Part shown: piece by piece, positions 9,534 through 16,290 of the stretch | Layout of the letters: every line of letters begins with the position of its first letter | Position numbering within the stretch: the first letter of the stretch is position 1 | Assembly: GCF_038967635.1 (NCBI RefSeq) | Contig: NZ_CP152413.1 | Location: 930,001 to 994,000 of the forward strand | Reading direction: 5' to 3' | Length of the DNA stretch: 64,000 bases | From: Bradyrhizobium sp. B124 | Lineage (GTDB): Bacteria > Pseudomonadota > Alphaproteobacteria > Rhizobiales > Xanthobacteraceae | Notes under the pieces: generated by a model | Databases searched by the model: none | What the model saw: the letters and a program-made list of their open reading frames with translations, nothing else | What the model was told of the DNA's origin: nothing | Made by a program: the position numbers and the translations under genes

Positions 9534-9647
9534 TGGCGACCTTTCTGGGTGATTGGCTTTCGCGATCTCCGTGGACCTGATGCTGGCAGGTCGCCGTGTC
9601 ATTTTCTGGCCCAAGCCCGGTTGCGGCGAAGATGTCGCGCCACGACC

Positions 9648-9707
9648 GGCGATGCTCCGTTAAGGGAGCGTACCGCGGAGCCGGCAAATTTTCTTTGATT
9701 TGGGGAC
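9648..9707 (+). repeat. Dispersed motif shared with the glmS leader, copy 1
   Basis: The stretch ggcgat..cccgttaaggga, then ggcaaattttc, then gattt.gggga matches the stretch directly before glmS (12869-12930) with the same internal spacing through the first 40 or so positions. Here it overlaps the 3' end of the RDD gene: the complement of its ttaa gives that gene's TAA stop and the rest encodes the last 14 or so residues. This suggests an inserted or acquired repeat. Confidence 0.55.
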
Positions 9708-9983
9708 GTCGGCCGCAATGCGGTGCAACGCTACCGCGCCGAGGATGCGCTGCCACAGCGTGCCGCCGACCACCTTCCAGCCGAGATAGAAATACAGCAC
9801 GATCAGCGCGAACAGCAGCAGCGCGGGGCCGCCGGTCAGGTTGAATCCGTCCTGCGTGGTCTGGCCGGTGGCGGCGCCGATGGCGTAGCCGCCACCGAAG
9901 AACACCGTGATGAAATCGAGGAAGCCGGCAAGGCCGCGGCGCCAGAACGGTTTTGCGAGGGGCGGTGGCTGATCGTTCGACAT
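9660..9983 (-). CDS. RDD-family small membrane protein
   Basis: A 107-residue protein. The first helix carries the RDD-type pattern R..A..LD (FWRRGLAGFLDFITVFF), a second helix spans about 48-68 (ALLLFALIVLYFYLGW), and GGTLWQRILGAVAL corresponds to the family's G.TPGKRLLG loop. RDD proteins are poorly understood inner-membrane proteins, some linked to ion transport. The basic tail (KSKKICRLRGTLP) is encoded by the repeat at 9648-9707 and so probably does not belong to the ancestral protein. The 44 bp between it and the diguanylate cyclase on the same strand could allow cotranscription. Confidence 0.72.
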   Translation of the reverse strand: MSNDQPPPLAKPFWRRGLAGFLDFITVFFGGGYAIGAATGQTTQDGFNLTGGPALLLFALIVLYFYLGWKVVGGTLWQRILGAVALHRIAADVPKSKKICRLRGTLP

Positions 9984-10027
9984 CGTGGGGTCCTCACCAA
10001 CGGAGACAGGTTATCCCGCGCCGTCGC

Positions 10028-11248
10028 TCAGGTGAAGGCGACCTCGATCCGGTTGTCGGCCTTCGCGGTGATGCGGCAGGCCCGCGACAGCGCGTCGGCG
10101 ACGATCGCGAGCTTGAACTGATCGGGGATGCCCGAGATCGACAGCACCTCGATCGTCGCGGTGTCGCGCGACAGCCCGCGCACCGTGCAGTCGATCGTGG
10201 AATGGCCGGCGTTGAAGCTGATCTTGCCGGCCTTGAACACGCGCCGCGCGGTCGGCGCAATCGACGGCGCCCGGTCGACCCAGGCCAGCGCCTGATTGCG
10301 GCCGGCCTGCTTGGCGCCGTACATCGCAAGGTCGGCGTTGCGCAGCATGTCGTCGAAGCAGTTGCCGGGCGAGAGCACCGCGCCGCCAAGGCTGCAGGTG
10401 ACACCGATCGTGCCGGCCGGCGTCTCGATCCGCGTTGCCGCGACGGCGGCGCGCACCTTCTCGAGCACGCCCATCGCCTGGTCGAGCCGGGTGTGCGGCA
10501 GCAGGATGCCGAATTCTTCGCCGCCGAGCCGGCCGATCACGTCGGAGCCGCGCAACGCGCGGCGCGCGGCATCCGCGACCGCCGCCAGCACCATGTCGCC
10601 GACGGCGTGCCCATAGGTGTCGTTGACCTGTTTGAAGTGATCGACATCGAGCACGGCGCAGGCAAGCGGACTGAGATGCCGCGCGGCCAGCGCGGTCAGC
10701 CGTTCGCCTTCGCCTTCGCCGCGGAAGGCGCGCCGCGAGGAGCAGCCGGTGAGCCCGTCCTGCATGCTCAGGTTCCGCAGCATCATCTCGTCGACGGCGA
10801 TCGCGGCGAGGTCGGTCAGCATGCCGACCGCATCGGCATCGAACTCGCGGGTGCGCGTGTCCATCGCGCACAGGGTTCCGACGATCGCGCCTGAGATCTT
10901 GAGCTGCGCGCCGGCATAGAAGCGGATGAATGGCTTGCCGCGCACGAAAATATTGTCGGCGAGGCGCGGGTCGCGCTGCGTGTCGGGAATGATGAGGGGA
11001 TGGTCCTGCGCGATCGCAAAATTGCACAGCGCAGGTCCGCGTGCGGTCTCGCGATCCGCCATGCCGTCCGAGGCCTTGAACCATTGCCGATGGCCGTCGA
11101 TCAGCGTCAGCGTCGACATCGGCACGCGAAAGATCTTGCGGCACAGCCCGGTCAGGCGATCAAAAGCGAGTTCACGCGGCGTATCGAGGATGTCGAGTTC
11201 CGCCAGGACATCGAGGCGCTGCGTCTCACGGTCGTGCGTGGCTTGCAT
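10028..11248 (-). CDS. GAF-GGDEF diguanylate cyclase with PilZ-like C-terminus
   Basis: A 406-residue cytoplasmic protein. Residues about 10-160 are a GAF domain (ELDILDTPRELAFDRLTGLC, GTLCAMD). Residues 170-325 are a GGDEF domain with an intact GGEEF active site and an RxxD inhibitory site (RGSDVIGRLGGEEF), so it should make cyclic di-GMP with product inhibition. The last 75 residues (RRVFKAGKISF, then STIDCTVRGLS) look like a PilZ domain, but the canonical RxxxR and D/NxSxxG motifs are degenerate. Start: the frame opens at 11401, but ATG 11248 follows a strong ggaggtg site, giving MQATHDRETQRLD, typical of this GAF group. Confidence 0.87.
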   Translation of the reverse strand: MQATHDRETQRLDVLAELDILDTPRELAFDRLTGLCRKIFRVPMSTLTLIDGHRQWFKASDGMADRETARGPALCNFAIAQDHPLIIPDTQRDPRLADNIFVRGKPFIRFYAGAQLKISGAIVGTLCAMDTRTREFDADAVGMLTDLAAIAVDEMMLRNLSMQDGLTGCSSRRAFRGEGEGERLTALAARHLSPLACAVLDVDHFKQVNDTYGHAVGDMVLAAVADAARRALRGSDVIGRLGGEEFGILLPHTRLDQAMGVLEKVRAAVAATRIETPAGTIGVTCSLGGAVLSPGNCFDDMLRNADLAMYGAKQAGRNQALAWVDRAPSIAPTARRVFKAGKISFNAGHSTIDCTVRGLSRDTATIEVLSISGIPDQFKLAIVADALSRACRITAKADNRIEVAFT

Positions 11249-11494
11249 CAGGGCACCTCCGGCGGCGGCACCCTCTCCGAAAGCCGTTAATGCTGCGTTG
11301 ACGTGACGCGCTGCGTTTGCCGCCGGCGCTTTCGCCCATCTTGGGAACCGCGGTGCAAAACCGGCGGCATCCTGACCGATCGGCATCGGATTGCGCGGCA
11401 TGCTGCGGGCGTGCCGCGTGGCGCCGCGCGCAGCGGTGGGAACCGTGATCGAACAGTTGATCGGCGGCTTCGAAGCGCTGTTCGGAATCGATCT

Positions 11495-12610
11495 TTAGCC
11501 GGCGCGGTATGCCGCACCGTCCAGCACGTCCGGCCGCTCGCCCGCATTGGACGCCGGAGATCTGCGGACCGAATGAATTTTGAAACGCAGTGCCGGTTGC
11601 TCGACGGCGAACCACGTCGCAATCGCGGCGATGGCCGTCGTCACGATTAGGAGGACTGCGGCCGAAAAGCCCTGCCATCCGAAGGCGTGCAGGAGCATCA
11701 CGACCGGCATATGATGCAGATAAATGCCGTACGATATGTCGTTGCCTGCGAGCGGCTTTGACAGATTGGTCCAGGTGAAGGCCGCGGACATGACGCAGCA
11801 GGCAAGAAGGATCGTCAGCGCGGTCGATTGCAGCGTCGGCGGACGATAGAACGCAATGCCGTTCTGATCACCGATCAGGACGACCATCTCGGCATACAGC
11901 AACGCCCACAGCATGAACTTGCCGCGGAATAGCCGGTCAATTCGCGGCCAAAGGAGCGAAAATATCGCGCCGATGCCGAAGAACCAGAAATAGAACAGCG
12001 GGTTTGTCACGCGCGTGCTGTCGTCGGTCACGGTGACGGTGGCCAAGTAGTGCGAGTAGATGGTCGCGGCAAACATCACCGCGACCGAAGCCCACCGGCG
12101 GCGCCTGATCGGCGGCAGCAAGATCGCGGGGACGATCAGGTAGAAGCCAAGTTCGAGCTCGATGGTCCACAGCGCGGTTGTCGGCAGGAAAGGCAGGGCG
12201 TCGTTCCAGGCGAACGGGTATGGCGACAGCAGCCAACTGGTGACGGCATCGGAGCCGGTGGCGAGGACGACGGTCCAGTATCGCAGAAACTGCGGGCTGA
12301 GGAGCGACCCGATCGGCAACGCCCCGAACCCGATAAGCAGGGCGAGGATGATCGCGAGATTGAGCCAGAGCCCAGGATAGATGCGCAGGCAACGATTGCG
12401 CAGATACACGCCGACGTCTCCGTCGTTACGGAAGAAGGTGCCGGTGATCAAGTATCCGCTGATGATGAAGAAGATCGGAACGCCGGACGTATAAGCGACC
12501 AGCAGGGGCAGTGGCCTCGCCCAGGGAACCTGCAAATAGGCAGCATGCTGCAGCACCACGTTAAAGGCCGCGAACAGCCTTAAAACGTCAAAATTATTCC
12601 TGTGGTCCAC
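11495..12610 (-). CDS. Acyltransferase family 3 (OafA/NodX-like) membrane protein
   Basis: A 371-residue polytopic protein with about ten helices. The N-terminus has the acyltransferase-3 hallmark NFDVLRLFAAFNVVLQHAAY, with the catalytic-type His, followed by GVPIFFIISGYLITG and RNRCLRIYPGLWLNL. Members O-acetylate surface polysaccharides, LPS O-antigen or Nod factors at the inner membrane. The start is GTG at 12610 with a G-rich site upstream. No neighbouring polysaccharide genes point to a substrate. It faces away from glmS across a 330-bp region. Confidence 0.85.
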   Translation of the reverse strand: MDHRNNFDVLRLFAAFNVVLQHAAYLQVPWARPLPLLVAYTSGVPIFFIISGYLITGTFFRNDGDVGVYLRNRCLRIYPGLWLNLAIILALLIGFGALPIGSLLSPQFLRYWTVVLATGSDAVTSWLLSPYPFAWNDALPFLPTTALWTIELELGFYLIVPAILLPPIRRRRWASVAVMFAATIYSHYLATVTVTDDSTRVTNPLFYFWFFGIGAIFSLLWPRIDRLFRGKFMLWALLYAEMVVLIGDQNGIAFYRPPTLQSTALTILLACCVMSAAFTWTNLSKPLAGNDISYGIYLHHMPVVMLLHAFGWQGFSAAVLLIVTTAIAAIATWFAVEQPALRFKIHSVRRSPASNAGERPDVLDGAAYRAG

Positions 12611-12868
12611 TTCGCCCCCAGCCAGAGCAAACGCACTCTTGGCGTGCAGCGCGAATTGTGATTGACCTTGTCTCGACTGTTTCGCGCTGCGACGAAGGTT
12701 GTCGCAGATCCCTTATCACATCCTTAACGTGTGCATCGACGCTGCACGTGCCGCCTCATGCGGGGCCGGGTTTGCCGCGGCATAGTTAGCCCCGATTAAC
12801 CAGCCTTTCGCATCAACCCGCCGCTTAAGACTGTCGCAATCGGCAATAATTATTGAGTATCTTGCGGC
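12611..12868. other. Divergent intergenic region before glmS
   Basis: No gene is seen here. It must hold the promoters for the acyltransferase gene (minus strand) and glmS (plus strand). The one marked element is a perfect 12-base AT-only-cored palindrome, caataattattg, at 12844-12855, about 85 bases before the glmS start; it could be an operator or curvature site. No riboswitch or glmS-type ribozyme is recognised. Confidence 0.45.
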
Positions 12869-12930
12869 TGGCGATTCCCGTTAAGGGACCGTGTCGCCGC
12901 TTTGGCAAATTTTCGGCGATTTTTGGGGAC
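12869..12930 (+). repeat. glmS leader motif, copy 2 of dispersed repeat
   Basis: This carries the same motif as 9648-9707: cccgttaaggga, ggcaaattttc, then gattt and gggga(c), ending 10 bases before the glmS ATG. The terminal tggggac may act as the ribosome-binding site. The motif is either a dispersed repeat that landed in the leader or a leader element copied elsewhere. Confidence 0.5.
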
Positions 12931-12940
12931 ATTGAACCGC

Positions 12941-14767
12941 ATGTGCGGCATCGTCGGCATTCTTGGACGCGCTCCGGTCGCGGAGCAACTGGTGGATTCG
13001 CTCAAGCGGCTGGAGTATCGCGGCTATGATTCCGCGGGTGTCGCCACGCTGGAGAACGGCTCCCTGACGCGGCGCCGCGCCGAGGGCAAGCTGAAGAACC
13101 TCGAGGCCCGGCTGCAGGCCAAGCCACTCGGCGGCCACACCGGCATCGGCCATACCCGCTGGGCCACCCACGGCAGGCCGACCGAGAACAACGCGCATCC
13201 GCACGCTACCGAGCGCGTCGCCGTGGTGCATAACGGCATCATCGAGAACTTCCGTGAGCTGCGCGAGGAACTCGAGCACAAGGGCGCGGTGTTCTCGACC
13301 GAGACCGACACCGAGGTCGTGGTGCATCTGGTCGACAATCTGCTCAAGGGCGGCGTCGCGCCGGTCGAGGCGGTGAGGGCGGCGCTGTCGCAGCTGCGCG
13401 GCGCCTTCGCGCTCGGCTTCATCTTCGCCGGCGAGGACGATCTGATGATCGGCGCCCGCAACGGCCCGCCGCTCGCGGTCGGCCATGGCGAGGGCGAGAT
13501 GTATCTCGGGTCGGACGCGATCGCGCTCGGGCCGTTGACCGACACGATCAGCTATCTCGAGGACGGCGACTGGGTGGTGCTGACCCGCAAGGGCGCGACG
13601 ATCTTCGACAAGGACAACGCGATCGTCCACCGCGAGGCGATCAAGCACACCACCGCGACCGCGCTGGTCGACAAGGCAAATTATCGCCACTTCATGGCGA
13701 AGGAGATCCACGAGCAGCCCGAAGTGGTCGGGCACACGCTCGCGCGTTATGTCGACATGGCGACCGAGCGCGTCGCCCTGCCGATCAAGCTGCCGTTCGA
13801 CTTCAAGGATATCCAGCGCATCTCGATCACGGCCTGCGGCACCGCGAGCTATGCCGGCTTCGTCGCAAAATACTGGCTGGAGCGGCTGGCACGCGTTCCG
13901 GTCGAGCTCGATGTCGCCTCCGAATTCCGCTACCGCGAGGCGCCGCTGCGCAAGGGCGACCTTGCGATCTTCATCTCGCAGTCGGGCGAGACCGCCGACA
14001 CGCTGGCTGCGCTGCGCTACGCCAAGGCGCAGGGCGCGCATACGCTCTCGGTCGTCAACGTGCCGACCTCGACGATCGCGCGCGAGAGCGAGACCGTGCT
14101 GCAGACGCTCGCCGGTCCCGAGATCGGCGTCGCCTCGACCAAGGCGTTCACCTGCCAGCTGATGGTGCTGGCCGCGCTCGCGGTTGCCGCCGGCAAGGCG
14201 CGCGGCGAACTGTCCGATGCCGACGAGGCCAAGCTGGTGCATGGCCTGGTCGAGATCCCGCGGCTGATGTCGGAAGCGCTCACGTCAGAGCCGCAGATCG
14301 AAAAGCTGGCGCGCGAGATCTCGAAGTCGCGCGACGTGCTCTATCTCGGCCGCGGCACCAGCTATCCGCTGGCGCTGGAAGGCGCGCTGAAGCTGAAGGA
14401 AATCTCCTACATCCATGCCGAGGGCTATGCCGCCGGCGAGCTCAAGCACGGGCCGATCGCGCTGATCGACGAGCACATGCCGGTCGTGGTGATCGCGCCC
14501 TATGACAAGGTGTTCGAGAAGACCGTCTCCAACATGCAGGAGGTCGCCGCCCGCGGCGGCAAGATCATCCTGATGACCGACGCCAAGGGCGCCGCGGAGG
14601 CCACCATCCAGTCGCTGGTGACGATCGTGATGCCGGACATGGCGGCGACCTTCGCGCCGATGGTCTATGCCGTTCCGGTCCAGCTGCTCGCCTATCATAC
14701 CGCCGTCGTGATGGGCACCGACGTCGATCAGCCCCGCAATCTGGCCAAATCAGTCACGGTCGAATAG
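12941..14767 (+). CDS. glmS: Glutamine--fructose-6-phosphate aminotransferase
   Basis: A 608-residue enzyme converting fructose-6-phosphate and glutamine to glucosamine-6-phosphate, the first committed step to UDP-GlcNAc for peptidoglycan and LPS. The start must be the ATG at 12941, because Cys2 of MCGIVGILG is the nucleophile freed by Met removal; the open frame from 12902 is spurious. Residues 2-220 form the class II amidotransferase domain (RWATHGRPTE, HNGIIENF). Two SIS sugar-isomerase domains follow (TACGTASYAG, SQSGETADTL, STKAFTCQL, YLGRGTSYPLALEGALKLKE). The C-terminus DQPRNLAKSVTVE is the family hallmark. It is transcribed alone and glmU is not adjacent. Confidence 0.97.
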   Translation: MCGIVGILGRAPVAEQLVDSLKRLEYRGYDSAGVATLENGSLTRRRAEGKLKNLEARLQAKPLGGHTGIGHTRWATHGRPTENNAHPHATERVAVVHNGIIENFRELREELEHKGAVFSTETDTEVVVHLVDNLLKGGVAPVEAVRAALSQLRGAFALGFIFAGEDDLMIGARNGPPLAVGHGEGEMYLGSDAIALGPLTDTISYLEDGDWVVLTRKGATIFDKDNAIVHREAIKHTTATALVDKANYRHFMAKEIHEQPEVVGHTLARYVDMATERVALPIKLPFDFKDIQRISITACGTASYAGFVAKYWLERLARVPVELDVASEFRYREAPLRKGDLAIFISQSGETADTLAALRYAKAQGAHTLSVVNVPTSTIARESETVLQTLAGPEIGVASTKAFTCQLMVLAALAVAAGKARGELSDADEAKLVHGLVEIPRLMSEALTSEPQIEKLAREISKSRDVLYLGRGTSYPLALEGALKLKEISYIHAEGYAAGELKHGPIALIDEHMPVVVIAPYDKVFEKTVSNMQEVAARGGKIILMTDAKGAAEATIQSLVTIVMPDMAATFAPMVYAVPVQLLAYHTAVVMGTDVDQPRNLAKSVTVE

Positions 14768-14885
14768 CCGCAAGTGACGCTGTCACGCAGCCCTTCAAAA
14801 ACCTGCTAGAATGGCTTAGCTCAGGTGGTGCTGCGCGCCGAAGTTCGGGGCAGGATCATCATCTCGCGCTAGCCTTTTGTTTATA

Positions 14886-14931
14886 CACGATCTTTTCGGA
14901 AATCCGCGGCGCACTTTTCCGGATCATGCTG
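14886..14931. repeat. Dispersed intergenic repeat before DUF502 gene
   Basis: The core gatcttttcggaaa, then gcgcacttttccggatcatgct, matches a widespread rhizobial intergenic repeat whose usual form is catgatcttttcggaaaaccg followed by cacttttccggatcatgc. It lies 35 bases before the DUF502 gene, within the 198-base gap after glmS, where nothing else is recognisable. Confidence 0.6.
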
Positions 14932-14965
14932 GTGAGGACGGCCGCTTCGACGATCTGGAACAGCA

Positions 14966-15751
14966 ATGACGTCCAACAAAGTGCCTCCCCCCGCGCCAGG
15001 TGAACTACCCCCGGACGCTCCCCGCGGGCTGATGGCGCGGTTCCGCAACTATTTCCTGACCGGTCTCGTGGTGGCCGGACCAGTTGCGATCACCTTCTAT
15101 CTGACCTGGTGGTTCGTGAACTGGGTCGACAATTTGGTCCGGCCGTTCGTGCCCACGGCCTATCGGCCGGAGACCTATCTGCCGTTCGGATTGCCGGGTT
15201 CCGGCCTGATCGTCGCCGTCATCGCGCTCACGCTGCTCGGCTTCCTCACCGCCAACCTGATCGGGCGGACCCTGGTCGATCTCGGCGAGCGGCTGCTCGG
15301 ACGGATCCCTGCGGTGCGTGCGATCTATCGCGGCCTGAAGCAGGTGTTCGAGACGCTGTTCTCCGGCAACGGATCGAGCTTCCGCCGGGTCGGCCTGGTC
15401 GAGTTTCCCTCGCCCGGGATGTGGTCGATCGTGCTGATCTCGCAGGCGCCGAGCGCCGAGCTTGCGGCCAGTCTGCCTGGCGAGGAGGAGCACATCTCGG
15501 TGTTCCTGCCGTGCGCGCCGAACCCGACCACCGGCTTCTTCTTCTACGTGCCGAGGAGCAAGATCATCGAGATCGACATGAGCACCGAGGATGCCGCGAC
15601 GCTGATCATGTCGGCCGGCGTGGTGCAGCCCGGCGCCAACGATCAGAAGCAGCGCGCCGCGGCGCTCGCCGGCATGGCCAACGCAGCGCGCGTCGCCAAC
15701 CAGGCCTCGTTGCAGCCGGCCACTCAGCCCGCGCCGGCGAAGGTGGAGTAG
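14966..15751 (+). CDS. DUF502 family membrane protein
   Basis: A 261-residue protein with a Pro-rich N-terminus, then two transmembrane helices (about 28-50, NYFLTGLVVAGPVAITFYL, and 75-100, GLIVAVIALTLLGFL), and a soluble domain with the family's RIPAVRAIYRGLKQVFETLF, then EFPSPGMWSIVLIS and PNPTTGFFFYVP. DUF502 proteins are widespread inner-membrane proteins of unknown function in proteobacteria and plants. The Ala/Gln-rich C-terminal tail is low complexity. Monocistronic, with a palindromic repeat directly downstream. Confidence 0.88.
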   Translation: MTSNKVPPPAPGELPPDAPRGLMARFRNYFLTGLVVAGPVAITFYLTWWFVNWVDNLVRPFVPTAYRPETYLPFGLPGSGLIVAVIALTLLGFLTANLIGRTLVDLGERLLGRIPAVRAIYRGLKQVFETLFSGNGSSFRRVGLVEFPSPGMWSIVLISQAPSAELAASLPGEEEHISVFLPCAPNPTTGFFFYVPRSKIIEIDMSTEDAATLIMSAGVVQPGANDQKQRAAALAGMANAARVANQASLQPATQPAPAKVE

Positions 15752-15769
15752 GACCCTCCGCTCTATCCC

Positions 15770-15855
15770 CGTCATTGCGAGGAGCGAAGCGACGACGCAA
15801 TCCATGCTTCTGCATATGCTGCGCGATGGATTGCTTCGCTTCGCTCGCAATGACG
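15770..15855. repeat. 86-bp palindromic repeat, left copy
   Basis: The outer arms cgtcattgcgaggagcgaag and cttcgctcgcaatgacg are inverted, with tcca/tgga at the inner ends and a variable loop (tgcttctgcatatgctgcgcga). A second copy of exactly the same length lies at 16195-16280. The pair flanks the GIY-YIG gene at 15880-16167. Confidence 0.85.
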
Positions 15856-15879
15856 GTGGGAAGGAGCGATGAGCAAAAC

Positions 15880-16167
15880 CTAGATCAGCGTGTCGAAGAG
15901 GTCGTTCCAGTCAGGATTCAGCGCCTCGATCAGCGTGATCTTCTTCGCTCGACTGCCGGCCTTGATTTGTTTTTCCCGCGTGATCGCGTCGTGCATCGTT
16001 TCGTGAAGCTCGTACCAGACCAGCATCTTGCATCCATATTTGGCCGAGAATCCCTTTACTAATCCCTCGCGATGCTCAAACGCGCGCTTGGGCGGATTGG
16101 CGGTGACGCCGGTGTAAATGGTGCCGTGACGTTTGTTCGCAAAGATGTATACGCACGGTTGTTTCAT
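15880..16167 (-). CDS. Small GIY-YIG nuclease-superfamily protein
   Basis: A 95-residue single-domain protein of the GIY-YIG endonuclease superfamily. CVYIFANKRHGTIYTGVT holds the GIY-YIG-like core, followed by KRAFEHREG with Arg/His positions and the central AITREKQIKAGSRAKK with the metal-binding Glu, as in the YhbQ/UPF0213 group. The start is ATG 16167 with a gggga site. The frame runs open further upstream through the flanking palindrome, giving a spurious repeat-encoded extension. The gene sits alone between two 86-bp palindromes, an arrangement that could mean it is the mobiliser of, or mobilised with, that repeat. Function otherwise unknown. Confidence 0.82.
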   Translation of the reverse strand: MKQPCVYIFANKRHGTIYTGVTANPPKRAFEHREGLVKGFSAKYGCKMLVWYELHETMHDAITREKQIKAGSRAKKITLIEALNPDWNDLFDTLI

Positions 16168-16194
16168 GGTGATCCCCCAGCCGTAAGCATACAT

Positions 16195-16280
16195 CGTCAT
16201 TGCGAGGAGCGAAGCGACGAAGCAATCCATGGCTCCGCATACGTGGATGGATGGATTGCTTCGCTTCGCTCGCAATGACG
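16195..16280. repeat. 86-bp palindromic repeat, right copy
   Basis: It has the same arms as 15770-15855, beginning cgtcattgcgaggagcgaag and ending cttcgctcgcaatgacg, with a different loop (tggctccgcatacgtggatgga). Read on the minus strand it encodes the peptide MDCFVASLLAMT, in frame with the GIY-YIG gene. It ends 10 bases before the recG stop. Confidence 0.85.
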
Positions 16281-16290
16281 GGGCTGGCCG

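Noticed and set aside
7719..9698. 659-codon open frame opposite ohyA
   Set aside because: Composition is His/Asp/Arg/Val mirror of the high-GC ohyA gene, with no known motifs; it is an antisense shadow.
12611..12940. glmS ribozyme or riboswitch
   Set aside because: No conserved ribozyme core is visible, and that element belongs to Gram-positive bacteria.
12881..14242. 453-codon open frame opposite glmS
   Set aside because: Antisense of a certain gene; no motifs.
14768..14965. tRNA-like 'tggcttagctcaggtggt' string after glmS
   Set aside because: It resembles a D-arm but no acceptor, anticodon or T-arm can be paired around it.
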